From the NCBI RefSeq assembly GCF_015687155.1, contig NZ_JADPQF010000004.1, forward strand, positions 310,001 to 374,000: DNA of 64,000 nt, in the 5' to 3' direction. A program made the position numbers and the translations under genes. This DNA comes from Aliikangiella sp. G2MR2-5. GTDB taxonomy: Bacteria > Pseudomonadota > Gammaproteobacteria > Enterobacterales > Kangiellaceae. Of this stretch, positions 28,116 to 38,600 are shown one piece after another. Each line of letters starts with the position of its first letter. Position 1 is the first letter of the stretch. The notes beneath the pieces were generated by a model. It was not told the DNA's origin. It made no database searches and was given only the letters and a program-made list of their open reading frames with translations.

Positions 28116-28736
28116 ATGAGTAAACCGATGCCAGAATCGCGCATATTAATGCTCGATAATTATGATTCATTTACCTTTAATCTGGTGCACTATCTGGAGC
28201 AGCTAGATGTTGAGGTCGTGGTTAAGCGGAATGATCAAACATCGATTGACGAGATCACCGATATTGCGCCGACCCATATTGTGATATCTCCAGGGCCATG
28301 TGATCCTGATAAGGCCGGCTTGTCTTTGCAAGTGATTCGGGAATTTAAACAAAAGCTGCCAATATTGGGCGTATGTCTCGGACATCAGGCTATTGGGCAG
28401 GTTTTTGGCGCCTGCGTTGGCAAAGCGAGCAACGTGGTGCACGGCAAAACATCGTCCATATTCCATAATGGTATGGGCATTTTTTCTAAGCTGCCTTCGC
28501 CTTTTTCGGCAACTCGCTACCATTCGCTGGTTATTCAGGCTGAAAGTCTACCTGATTGCCTTGAGGTTACTGCCTGGACTGAAACAGAAGCGGGAGATCT
28601 GGAATACATCATGGGGATACAACACAAACAACTTCCAGTGTTTGGTGTACAGTTTCACCCTGAATCCATCCTTTCCGAGCACGGAATGTTGCTGTTAAGC
28701 AGCTTTTTGGCGCAAAAATCTGTAAATAATTCATAA
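28116..28736 (+). CDS. Glutamine amidotransferase, anthranilate/aminodeoxychorismate synthase component II
   Basis: A class I glutamine amidotransferase of about 206 residues. The N-terminal ILMLDNYDSFTFNLVHYL, the oxyanion segment SPGPCDPDKAG, the catalytic Cys in PILGVCLGHQAIGQVFG and the His-x-Glu in VFGVQFHPESILSEHG are present. It supplies ammonia for anthranilate (TrpG) or para-aminobenzoate (PabA) synthesis; sequence alone does not separate them and no trpE or pabB is adjacent. Starts at 28092 (GTG), 28116 and 28128 (ATG) are all possible. Confidence 0.9.
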   Translation: MSKPMPESRILMLDNYDSFTFNLVHYLEQLDVEVVVKRNDQTSIDEITDIAPTHIVISPGPCDPDKAGLSLQVIREFKQKLPILGVCLGHQAIGQVFGACVGKASNVVHGKTSSIFHNGMGIFSKLPSPFSATRYHSLVIQAESLPDCLEVTAWTETEAGDLEYIMGIQHKQLPVFGVQFHPESILSEHGMLLLSSFLAQKSVNNS

Positions 28737-28895
28737 CTGCTCCACCGAACAAATGATAGTATCGAGTGTTATCGACGCTGATTTATGCATTTTTAAAATA
28801 ATAACAAGGTTTGCTTTCAGCGCTATCGAATTACCGGAAAAGAAAAACAATAGTTTGTTTAACTAATTTAATACTGATTGTTAGGGCGGATTCTT

Positions 28896-31800
28896 ATGGG
28901 GATTTTTAATCCAAAATCACTAAAACCAGGCGCTCAGCTGCTAATCTTTGTACTTGCTTGTTGTGTTGGTCAATATTCTCTGGCGACCGATAAAAACCAG
29001 ATAAAGTATGCCAGTAAGCGACTGGCGACAAAGCCGTTGTCGGAAATGGCCAAAGTTGTGCCGGTGTTAAACCCTTCCAAAAAACTGAAAATGACTACTT
29101 CGGGTAAACCGGTGCCCGGTGATGGCAACGATTATCAAATTCCCAATAAAACCTTCCCTCTGTTGAAGCTTAAAAAAAGAGGGACTGCCGCTGAACAGAA
29201 AGCGCAGGTCAAGCCAGATGCTGTCCGTCAGAGTGCATTTCCGGGAAAACGTATTCCCGATACGACGGTCAGTTTTGACGGTATGCCGAATGTTATGGGA
29301 GCGGTGCCACCTGATACCAATGGTGATGTCGGTCCGAATCACTATGTGCAAACCGTTAATACTGCAATTGCGGTTTGGGACAAGCAAGGAAATCAGATAC
29401 TGGAGCCTACCGCACTTAACTCTCTTTGGACCGGACTTGGTGGTTTATGTGAAAGCACCAACCGTGGTGATCCGATAGTACTCTATGACCAAATGGCTGA
29501 TCGCTGGTTGGTTAGTCAGTTTGCCTTTAACGATTCAACCACCGACAACCGTCAGTGTATTGCTGTCTCGCAAACCCCTGATCCGACCGGGGCATATTAT
29601 ATTTATGATTTTGCTTATAGTACGACTCACTTTAATGATTATCCTAAATTCGGCGTCTGGGATAATGCTTATTACATGAGTGTTAACCAGTTTGTCGGTG
29701 ATAATTACGCCGGCGTTGGTGTGGTTGCTTTTGAAAGAAATGCCATGCTTTCTGGCGCCAATGCTCGTCAGGTTAAGATCGATCTGGCAGGTGATTTCCC
29801 ATCGGTATTTTCTTTGCTGCCCGCTGACCATGATGGAGTATTATTGCCTCCGGCGGATTCTCCGAACTACTTTTTTTCAATCCAGGATGACTGGTTTCAC
29901 GACGCACCACAGGATGCAATTCAGATATTTCGTTTTGATCTGGACTGGAACCAGCCACAAGCAGCAAGCTTCAGTTTGGCGACAGAAATTCCAGTTGCAG
30001 CAATGGACTTAGATATTGAAACTTCAGAAATCTTGCAACCTAATGGCGTTTCACTCGACTCGTTACTTGGCTATGCCATGTACCGACTCGCTTATCGAAA
30101 CTTTGGTGCAACTGCGTCGCTGGTTGCGACCCATAATGTCGATGCTGATAGTGCGGGACAAGCAGGTATTCGCTGGTACCAGATTGACATTGATAACAGT
30201 AATGGTGACATTCGCTTAAACCAACAGGGCACCTTTGCCCCCAATGATGGTGTTGATCGTTGGATGAGCTCTATTGCAATGGATGCGGTCGGTAACATTG
30301 CGCTTGGCTATAATGCAACAAGCGATACGATTCACCCATCTGTCTACTATAGCGGCAGACTGGTTGATGACCCTGCGGGAGAAATATCTCAGGGAGAAGG
30401 AATAATTGTTGCTGGTAGTGGCTCTCAAGGTGTGGTGAATAGAAGTCGCTGGGCAGACTACTCCTCATTGAGTGTTGATCCGGATGATGATTGTACCTTC
30501 TGGTATACCAACGAATATTATGATGTCGATGATGATGATACGCTAAACTGGTCAACCCGTATTGGTAGTTTCAAGTTTGCTGAGTGTGAAGCAATTCCAA
30601 CAGGACATATTTCCGGTAGGGTTACCGATGCCAGTAGCGGTGAAGCATTGCCCAATATTCGTGTTCAGGCGGGTGGTATCGCTACTCGCACCGATGCGCA
30701 GGGCAATTACTCATTACAGCTGCATGTCGGCAGCTATGATTTAAGCTTTGGCGGCTACTGGTATGATAGTGTCCAGGTTAGTGGCATCGAGGTTACCGCT
30801 GACTCAACCGTGGTAAGAAATGCCGCCTTATCCAGAGCTCAAACTACCAGTGTCAGTGGTACGGTCAGAGATGGTAGTGGTAAGAACTGGCCTTTATATG
30901 CGCGAGTTACCCTGCTGATACCAAACTCTTCAGATATAACCCTGTTTACCGATCCCTTTACCGGTCAGTATGAGACCGAGCTGGTATCTGGTACTGCGGT
31001 GCCGGTCAGAATAGAGCCTCTTGTAGTTGGCTATCAGGAAACAGACACTTCGATATTGCCGGTTGATAACAATGGCAGCTTTGCGCATGATTTCTCAGTC
31101 TCTATCCTCGACGATGAATGCACTGCACCCGGGTACCTGAGTGAAGGTCTTTTTCAGAGTTTTGAAAAGCCGCTTTGGGAGCTGGGCTGGTTTACCGAAG
31201 ATATCAACGGGAGCGGTGTTAACTGGGTTACTACTGCCGGAGCACGCGCTAATGTCACCGGTGCTACTGGAGAGGCTGCATTAATTGACAGTGATGCAGC
31301 GGGCAGTATCACCCTGGATGCAGCCTTAATTTCGCCACAAATTCTGGTGGGCGATTTACAAAACACTGTGTTGACTTACGTTGCGAATTATCAAACTTAC
31401 AGTAGCGGCGATAATTTCGATCTGGATATCAGTGTCGATGGTGATCGCTGGCAGAATATTTTGGCCTGGACCGGTAACCACGGAGAATTCTATGGACCTG
31501 GCGAAAAAGTTTCGGTAGATCTTTCTCCCTATTTAACTGATGGCACAAGTTTTCAGCTTCGCTGGCATTATTACAATGCCAACAATGAATGGTTTGCTCA
31601 AATAGACAATGTTGCACTGGATCACAGCTGTTCGCCAATTTCAGGTGGAAGTCTGGTGGCGGGATATGTTGTTGATGAAAACACCCAACTACCTTTGAGT
31701 GAAGCCAAAGTGACCGCTGTTAACCAAGCCTTAAGCTTTATACAGGGCGATGATCCGGGCAGCCTGGGCGCGCTTTACTATGTATTTGTTAATGAAAGTA

Positions 31801-33533
31801 ATCAGGAGATTTCTGCGACAAAAAGTGACTATGGAACGCGAACACTTGAAGTCGCGGTTCAGCCGAATCAACTGATTCGCGAAGATCTGCAAATTCCGGC
31901 AGCTCAGATTTCCTTGTCCAGCAACTCGCTTGAGTTGACTGTGCCGCAAGGAGCGGTCCGGGATTTTGACATTACTGTTTTAAATACAGGAAATCATGAT
32001 GGTCTTTACCGCTTCTTTGAAATCAATGCTGACAAGGCGCAGCGCAAAATCCCGATGCAAGGACGAATTGAAACAGGGATGCGTTATGCAGGACCAAAAG
32101 ACTATCTTAAACTGAATGCTAAACATATTCGTGATTATCGCCCACCCTATGTGCAACCAATGGCACCGGGGGATGTGATTGAAAGCATTGATATCAGCGC
32201 CAGTGGTTTTGCATTTGGGGTCGGCTTTGATCAGGGCAACGACTCTCTCTGGATTGGTAGCCTGTCTACAGGTGGAAACTCCGGCAATAACAAGCTTCAA
32301 CGTTACCTGCTTGACGGTACACATACTGAAGATACTATCGATATGAAGTCGATACTGGATAACGAGAATGGCTGGTTTGGCGATATGGCCTACAACGCAC
32401 GTACCGGCACTTTGTGGGTGACTGAGGTCGATAATGAATTTTGTATCCACGAAGTTGATCCGGAGAGCAAAGCGTTAACCGGCAATTCAATATGTCCTCA
32501 AGGCCTCGCTTCAAGCCAGCACGGACTGGCATACGATCCGGTGACCGATACCTATTTCTCCGGCAGCTTTAACGGCGGTCTGATATATCGCTTTAAAAGC
32601 GACGGTGAAATAGTCAGCGCTATTAATGTTGGATTCGCGGTTGCAGGTCTGGCTTATCATCCAATCAGCAACAAGTTATATGTGAGTGTTAGTGCGGAAG
32701 CTCCAGAAAAGGATATCGTTGTACTGGATGCCGATAATTATGATGTACTTGGCGGCTTTGATGTGATGCGTGATACCGATGGTGATGGTGTGCCCGAAGA
32801 TGTGATGACTGACTGGTATCAGGGCGGTCTGGCACTGTCATGTAATGGTATGTTGTGGGTTGTGGATTACAGTAAAATGGAACTGTATCGGATTGATGTC
32901 GAAGAGCAGGACGCCTGTATCTGGGAAGATATTCCATGGCTGAATGGCTATGTTGGTGGTGAAGTTGCTGCTGGACAAAGTGCTGTTGCAACCATTCAGG
33001 TAGACACCAGTGAACTCGAAATCGGCTTAACTTATGAAGCAATGCTTCTGGTAGATAGTAGTGATCCTTATGCGCCAATTGAACTGCCTGTTTCCGTTTC
33101 GGTGGTTGATGGCGTCAATGGCTCTGTGCAGTTCTTACAGAGTTACCAGGAAGTAGAAGAAGAGCAGGTTATTAATATTTCGGTAGAGAGAATTGATGGT
33201 TCTGACGCAAGTGTCAGTGTCGAATACACCATTATTGAAGGAAGCGCGGTTAATGGAACAGATTTTATTGCCGAAAGTGGAACGCTGGAATGGGAAGACC
33301 AGGATAGTGATTCGAAATCGATTGAGCTTGACTTAAAGACTGTTCATAGCCACAAGACTTTTTCGATCCAATTATCGAATGTTCAAGGTGGAGTCACTCT
33401 CGGTGAAAACTCTACTATTGAAGTGAAAATTCTGGATAAACCAAAAGGTAGTGGTTCTCTCCCCGTTTGGATTTTGGTTATGTTGATGGTTGCTACTTTT
33501 GGACTGAGACAAAAGCTAGTTTTAAAAAATTAA
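28896..33533 (+). CDS. Large secreted multidomain protein with C-terminal membrane anchor
   Basis: 1545 residues from the ATG at 28896 (AGGGCGG site). A signal peptide is followed by a domain with GAVPPDTNGDVGPNHYVQ and VSQTPDPTGAYYIYD, then beta-propeller-like segments. A carboxypeptidase-regulatory-like domain (GHISGRVTDASSGEALPN, near 567), further beta-rich domains with a second SCSPISGGSLVAGYV unit, and a Calx-beta-like domain (about 1406-1515, with GSAVNGTDFIAESGTLEW) follow. The last ~25 residues (SGSLPVWILVMLMVATFG plus basic end) form a CTERM-type sorting anchor, perhaps GlyGly-CTERM-like. The domain mix suggests a surface-displayed binding protein. The function is unknown. It is followed by a small beta-barrel gene 50 bases on. 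Confidence 0.82.
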   Translation: MGIFNPKSLKPGAQLLIFVLACCVGQYSLATDKNQIKYASKRLATKPLSEMAKVVPVLNPSKKLKMTTSGKPVPGDGNDYQIPNKTFPLLKLKKRGTAAEQKAQVKPDAVRQSAFPGKRIPDTTVSFDGMPNVMGAVPPDTNGDVGPNHYVQTVNTAIAVWDKQGNQILEPTALNSLWTGLGGLCESTNRGDPIVLYDQMADRWLVSQFAFNDSTTDNRQCIAVSQTPDPTGAYYIYDFAYSTTHFNDYPKFGVWDNAYYMSVNQFVGDNYAGVGVVAFERNAMLSGANARQVKIDLAGDFPSVFSLLPADHDGVLLPPADSPNYFFSIQDDWFHDAPQDAIQIFRFDLDWNQPQAASFSLATEIPVAAMDLDIETSEILQPNGVSLDSLLGYAMYRLAYRNFGATASLVATHNVDADSAGQAGIRWYQIDIDNSNGDIRLNQQGTFAPNDGVDRWMSSIAMDAVGNIALGYNATSDTIHPSVYYSGRLVDDPAGEISQGEGIIVAGSGSQGVVNRSRWADYSSLSVDPDDDCTFWYTNEYYDVDDDDTLNWSTRIGSFKFAECEAIPTGHISGRVTDASSGEALPNIRVQAGGIATRTDAQGNYSLQLHVGSYDLSFGGYWYDSVQVSGIEVTADSTVVRNAALSRAQTTSVSGTVRDGSGKNWPLYARVTLLIPNSSDITLFTDPFTGQYETELVSGTAVPVRIEPLVVGYQETDTSILPVDNNGSFAHDFSVSILDDECTAPGYLSEGLFQSFEKPLWELGWFTEDINGSGVNWVTTAGARANVTGATGEAALIDSDAAGSITLDAALISPQILVGDLQNTVLTYVANYQTYSSGDNFDLDISVDGDRWQNILAWTGNHGEFYGPGEKVSVDLSPYLTDGTSFQLRWHYYNANNEWFAQIDNVALDHSCSPISGGSLVAGYVVDENTQLPLSEAKVTAVNQALSFIQGDDPGSLGALYYVFVNESNQEISATKSDYGTRTLEVAVQPNQLIREDLQIPAAQISLSSNSLELTVPQGAVRDFDITVLNTGNHDGLYRFFEINADKAQRKIPMQGRIETGMRYAGPKDYLKLNAKHIRDYRPPYVQPMAPGDVIESIDISASGFAFGVGFDQGNDSLWIGSLSTGGNSGNNKLQRYLLDGTHTEDTIDMKSILDNENGWFGDMAYNARTGTLWVTEVDNEFCIHEVDPESKALTGNSICPQGLASSQHGLAYDPVTDTYFSGSFNGGLIYRFKSDGEIVSAINVGFAVAGLAYHPISNKLYVSVSAEAPEKDIVVLDADNYDVLGGFDVMRDTDGDGVPEDVMTDWYQGGLALSCNGMLWVVDYSKMELYRIDVEEQDACIWEDIPWLNGYVGGEVAAGQSAVATIQVDTSELEIGLTYEAMLLVDSSDPYAPIELPVSVSVVDGVNGSVQFLQSYQEVEEEQVINISVERIDGSDASVSVEYTIIEGSAVNGTDFIAESGTLEWEDQDSDSKSIELDLKTVHSHKTFSIQLSNVQGGVTLGENSTIEVKILDKPKGSGSLPVWILVMLMVATFGLRQKLVLKN

Positions 33534-33582
33534 GAAAGATATTCGCAAAAAAGATAAAAATAACGACAGGAAAAAATAGCTA

Positions 33583-34170
33583 ATGAAAACTGTATTTCGG
33601 CAATGGATATTTTGGGTGTTAACTGGCATTTCTCTGCCTGCATTAGCAGAGCGCCCATCATTTAATTATCTGGAGTTAGGTCCGACAAGTATGGAGCATG
33701 AAACTGTCGAAGGTGACTTTAAAGGTTTTGAATTTACCGGTAGCTACGAACTTCCTGATAACTTCTATTTGTTTACAAAGTACGTTAGAACCGATGATCA
33801 AGATATCGATATGATCAACAAATATTTGGGGATTGGATATCACTACCATCTGTTCGCAGATACTCGTTTAATCTTACAGCTGGATGCAGCTGAAATTACT
33901 TTTGGTCGTCAGGAAGCGGGAGAGTTTGTCGAAAAAGGTTTTCAGTGGAGTGTTGGAATAAAAAGCCAGTTAACCGAATCGCTGGAAGTCGAGTTTGTCG
34001 CAAGAGCGCTCGATGCCAATCAGGTGGATTCTGAGTTTGGTTACTATCGTCCAAGTTTTATGGTGTTGGGATTTCATCATAAAATATTTGATGACTTTTC
34101 TATTTTTGCTGACTTTGAAAAAGGTTCAGAAAGCGACAGGCAAGTAGTCGGAATTCGTTGGGATTATTAG
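33583..34170 (+). CDS. Outer membrane beta-barrel protein, Ax21-like
   Basis: A 195-residue protein with a signal peptide (cleaved near LPALAER) and alternating hydrophobic/polar strands typical of a small barrel, ending in an aromatic-rich strand (VVGIRWDY with C-terminal Tyr). It resembles the Ax21/outer-membrane beta-barrel family. It follows the large secreted protein closely and may be expressed with it. The role is unknown. Confidence 0.75.
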   Translation: MKTVFRQWIFWVLTGISLPALAERPSFNYLELGPTSMEHETVEGDFKGFEFTGSYELPDNFYLFTKYVRTDDQDIDMINKYLGIGYHYHLFADTRLILQLDAAEITFGRQEAGEFVEKGFQWSVGIKSQLTESLEVEFVARALDANQVDSEFGYYRPSFMVLGFHHKIFDDFSIFADFEKGSESDRQVVGIRWDY

Positions 34171-34202
34171 TTACTAGTAGCAATCTTTCCAAGTGAAGAG
34201 AT

Positions 34203-34490
34203 TTGGAGTTTCATATTAGTAGCAGACAAGGTGAATCAGCTCGTTTTTCGAAAATAAAAGAGCGGCAAGCATCACTTCCGAGTAAGCGATGGCATATAGA
34301 AGAGGCATCGCCGCTAATTTTGCAAAGATTGAATCTCAACAGAGACGCATTTGTAAGGCAAATTCAAAAAGAAGTCGATTTATCGAGATTATCGATTATC
34401 GGCTCGCCGATAAACCTTGTTCATTATATCGAGAACAAGAGAATGAAGTTCCTCCGAGGTAACAGTATTGCTAAGCAGCTTTATGGTTAA
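34203..34490 (+). pseudogene. C-terminal remnant of a REP-associated (Y1) transposase
   Basis: The frame encodes about 95 residues and opens only with a TTG. The sequence KERQASLPSKRWHIEE, then LILQRLNLNRDAFVRQIQKE and IIGSPINLVHYIEN, ending in AKQLYG, resembles the C-terminal tail of large RAYT-type Y1 transposases (recalled, not searched). The HUH catalytic N-terminal part is missing, so I read it as a decayed fragment. Repeats of the kind these enzymes are linked with lie 220 bases downstream. It could instead be a short unrelated hypothetical gene. Confidence 0.4.
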
Positions 34491-34980
34491 AAGTTAGTGA
34501 TTTCTATAGTAGTACTTTAAATTTGGACAATACGTTGTTAATTCGTGAAGTGAGCATGATTAAATTTCAGTATTTCCGTTCTTTGTAGTTTAAAATCTTT
34601 TCTATCAATCTTCTTACTACAGTATTTTCGAATTTCGAAAGAGCTTTAATTAGCTATCAGCTGGTTAGTAATGTCTTTATAAAGTTTATGGCTTGCACTT
34701 ATTAAAAAAATATAATGGATGTTCCTTAAGAAGCTCTTAAGAAGCTTAAAAAATAAAATGGATGTCCCGTAAGAAGATTTTTCCTTTTTTTGAATCAAAA
34801 AAAGATTAATGGTGTAGTTGAGAGATGAGTGGGAAATGAGATATTCCAGATTTTAATAAGGAAAGGAAAAATACTATCCTCATTTTTATTTCTGTTTGAA
34901 TTAAAAAAAATATAATGGATGTCCCTTAAGAACCCTTAAGAAGAACAAGATAAATTTTACCGCTTGCGCTACTTAAAATT
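34491..34980. repeat. AT-rich noncoding stretch with three imperfect repeats
   Basis: No gene is visible. The unit TATAATGGATGTYCCTTAAG occurs at 34711-34730 and 34911-34930, each preceded by an A-run and followed by another CTTAAG within 20 bases. A shorter copy, AAAATGGATGTCCCGTAAG, lies at 34756-34774. The two full copies are 200 bases apart and in the same orientation. They look like the REP-like or transposon-end sequences of the decayed element just upstream. Confidence 0.6.
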
Positions 34981-35526
34981 TCACTCGCCAAAACAAATGT
35001 CGGCAACATTTTTTAGCTTAACTTTTTCCGGCATGCCACTGCTCGTTTCAATGGCCTCTACACTACAGTCCCGTTTAAAAAGCAGTTGATAGTGCTTGCC
35101 ACTGGATGGAGTAAAGCTTTGTGACTGGTAATAACAGATACTGGTGTTATCCCTGTCACTGAACTCGGAAAATAGTCCACTTAAGGTAATGGGACTACCG
35201 GCTTTTATTTGAATAGGGCGTATCGTTTTGTGAGTTGATACTTCTTCTGAATGAATAAAATTACCAAGATAACTCGGGTGCTTACGAGTGAGTTTTTCTT
35301 TCAGCGCACAGGCTTGCGATTGATAGCCTTCAACACGAAAAACGGTTTTCTCGGCATTGGTCACAGGACCTAATAATTCGAGACTCGCTTTTTCAAAATT
35401 ACCTGGCGCTATACCCGTCGAGGAGTTACCTCCTATTGCTACGGGGGAAACCATTAGATAAAGGGGGAACGATAATAAAAATACAGATTTATAGATTGAT
35501 CGCTCAAAATTCAATTTACTTTTCAT
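34981..35526 (-). CDS. Hypothetical secreted protein
   Basis: A 181-residue protein with an N-terminal hydrophobic signal (residues ~12-32) and four cysteines in the mature part. It has no family I recognise. Being alone and next to a transposon remnant, it may be strain-specific. A short gap of 78 bases separates it from the giant histidine kinase read on the same strand, but nothing shows a functional link. Confidence 0.6.
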   Translation of the reverse strand: MKSKLNFERSIYKSVFLLSFPLYLMVSPVAIGGNSSTGIAPGNFEKASLELLGPVTNAEKTVFRVEGYQSQACALKEKLTRKHPSYLGNFIHSEEVSTHKTIRPIQIKAGSPITLSGLFSEFSDRDNTSICYYQSQSFTPSSGKHYQLLFKRDCSVEAIETSSGMPEKVKLKNVADICFGE

Positions 35527-35604
35527 CAGGTGCTCCCGGACATGCCACTACCAGACTAGCAGTTTAATCGAAACTAAATGAACCACAGCTGAATTATCAG
35601 GTGA

Positions 35605-38600
35605 TTAGTCAGATTTATTTCCGGCCAGTTGACACACACGGTGAGGATGATTAAATCCTTTGAATTGAACTTCCTCAAGTTCAGTAAATTCAAAGTCGTT
35701 TTTACACTGAGCGTAGATTGGATAGCTAACGGTAATTTTTCCTGATGGCGAATAATTCTCAAGTCGTGCAGCCAGATTGACACCACTGCCTACTGCGCGA
35801 AATGCCACGATATCTTTTGAGCCAAAGTTTCCGACAGTTGCAAAATCCTGATGGATCCCAATTCGGAGTTTTACATTATGATCGATTCCCTGCTCAAGCC
35901 ACTCTTCTGACAGCTCATTCATTGCGGCTTGCATTTCCAGTGCAAGAGCGGCTGCAGATTGCGCCTGAGTTGTCTTATCCATGTTATCGAGCGCACCAAA
36001 TAAAACGACCAGACCATCTCCCAGTATTTCATTTAATATGCCATTCTTATCTTCAATAAGCTGACCCATTTTTCCGAGAAAACCATTCAAAATAGCCGTA
36101 ATAGATTCTGGTTCGAAGCGATCTGAAATGGCAGTAAAGCCCGCCAGATCGGCAAATACAACTGTGATAAGTCGACGTTGAGCAAGTAAAACATTTTCAT
36201 CATTGTTGGTGATGATCTGGTTCACCATTTGTTTCGGGAAATATCTTCCGAGTCTCTCGCAGGCCTGCTGCAAAGTTGTTGCATGTTCTTTTTGCTGTTT
36301 GGCTTCAACCAGCCCACCCAACAGAGACATTGTATGAATACGACTCAACAGTACTTCTCTTTCAATCGGCTTGGCCACATAGTCGTTAGCGCCTACCTCA
36401 AAACCCGCGCTAATATCTCCAGGCTGGTTACGAGCTGATAACAGTAATATTGGAAGTTCTATGGCTGAATATTTCTCGCGTAATTTTTTGCAAACATCAT
36501 AGCCGGAAAGGCCGGGCATCATGATATCCAGAATAGCAAGATCGAATTTTTCGCTTTCACCAAGTTCAACTGCCTTTAATCCATTTTCAGCACTGGCGAC
36601 CTGATATCCATTCATATGAAGCAGATCAGAAAGTACCTGCAGGTTTATTGGATCATCATCGGCGATAAGTACCTTACCTTTCTTTTTGCCTTTAAACAGG
36701 GATGCGCTGTCTGGCTTGGAAATTTTTCTATCGGAAAGTTTGGTATGTGGCAATTGATTGGGTTTGCTTTCCTTAATACTTTCGATAATTTTTTCTTCAT
36801 GAATATTTTCAAGCCATACCGGAATATTAAAATAAAACTGTGACCCTTCATTAATTTTAGATGTTGCCCACAAGCGACCTCCATGCTCTTCCACCAGTTG
36901 ATGGCTAACAGAAAGTCCCAGGCCGGTACCTCTATGGCTAATGGTCTCACTCAGCTCCGCCTGTTCGAAAGGTTCGAAAATCTTTTGTAAATCCTCATCT
37001 GCGATCCCCATTCCGGTATCGCTTACGCAAATTTCAACAAAGTTATTTTTACTACTCGCGGTAATTTCAATTCGACCTTTTTTAGTGTATTTAATGGCAT
37101 TCCCAATTAGATTGTGCAGCACTTGCTGGATTCGATTTTCATCAGCGTAAATTAGTGGCAGGTTACCAGGAACAGCATTGTTAATTTGAAGCTTTTTGTC
37201 ATCTGCAAGTGTTTGCAACAGGTTGAGAACAACATTCACTATGGAAGAAAGGTCAACTGCTTTGCGCTGTAACACCAGGTTGTGGTGGGAAAGCTTTTTA
37301 AAATCGAGAATATCATTAACCAGTTGTGACAAACGCTTCCCGCCGTCGATAATTAGTTGTAAGTGATTTAGTGTCTTTTGGTTTTGAAGGCCTGCGACAC
37401 CTTCGCGCAGCGACTCTGCGATCCCTATAATTCCGTTTAGCGGTGTTCGCAATTCATGAGATGTGTTCGCAAGAAACTCGTCTTTAAGCTCGTCAACTCT
37501 ACGCAAATGTTCATTGATGGCCATTTGTTCCTGCAGGCTTTTTTCCTGGCGGTTGAGGAAAAAAGCGATCAGTGAAATTGTCAGCGCAAAATAGATAAAT
37601 TTAGCCCACCAGGTTTTCCACATAGGAGGGTGAATTGTAAAAGCTAGTCTGACGGTATCATCTACCCAGATACCATCACTGTTGGTTGCTTTTAACTCAA
37701 AGATATACTGGTTTGGATCGAGGTTAGTAAAAACCGCGTGATTAATCTCCGTACTTTGAGTCCACTCGTCGTTGTAAGGTAATAGTCGAAATTGAAAACG
37801 GTTACGCTTGGGGTGACGAAAGTCCAGTGAAGCAAATTCAATGGTTACATCATTTTCTTTGTAGTTCAGATTGAGCGCCTGATTTTCGTAGGAAACACCC
37901 TGCCCAAGGTAAGGAGTGTCCTGAATGTTAAATCCTGTTATCACAACCTGAGGCTTAAAACTGGAAGAGCTGGTTGCGGCTGGGTTGACAATGGTTACTC
38001 CATTAACGCTTCCAAAATAGATTTCGTCATTTTGGCTTCGAATAGCTGCGTCACCATTAAATTCGTTGCTGGTGATACCGTCTTCAATGGTAAAGTTTTG
38101 AAATACATTCTCGATCGGATCAAACTCTGAAAGTCCTTTATTTGTGCTGAGCCAGAGCTTTCCTGTGGGTGCGCCCACGATACTGTAAACGGTGGTATTT
38201 GGCAGGCCGTCTTTTTCCAGAAAGCTTTTAAAGCGATATGTCTGAGCATCAATTTCCTGTTTACTCAGTAAATTGAGTCCATTAAAAGTCCCTATCCATA
38301 AATTTCCCTCGCCATCCTGATAGATACTTCTGACGACGTTATCACTTAAAGACTCAGGATCTTCCGGGTTATTTTCGAAGCTGGTGACCGTATTAAATTC
38401 CGGATCATATCTCTGGATCCCTTTATTCCAGGTTCCAAACCAGATGATGCCATTCTCATCCTGAAACATGGTTCGAACCAGAGTATTACCCAGTTGGCTT
38501 TCTCCTGTCAGGTTATAGTCCTCAATGATTTCTCCACTCTCTGCAGAAATCTTGATTAATCCGTCATCGGTGCCAATCCAGATATTGCCGAAATTGTCGG

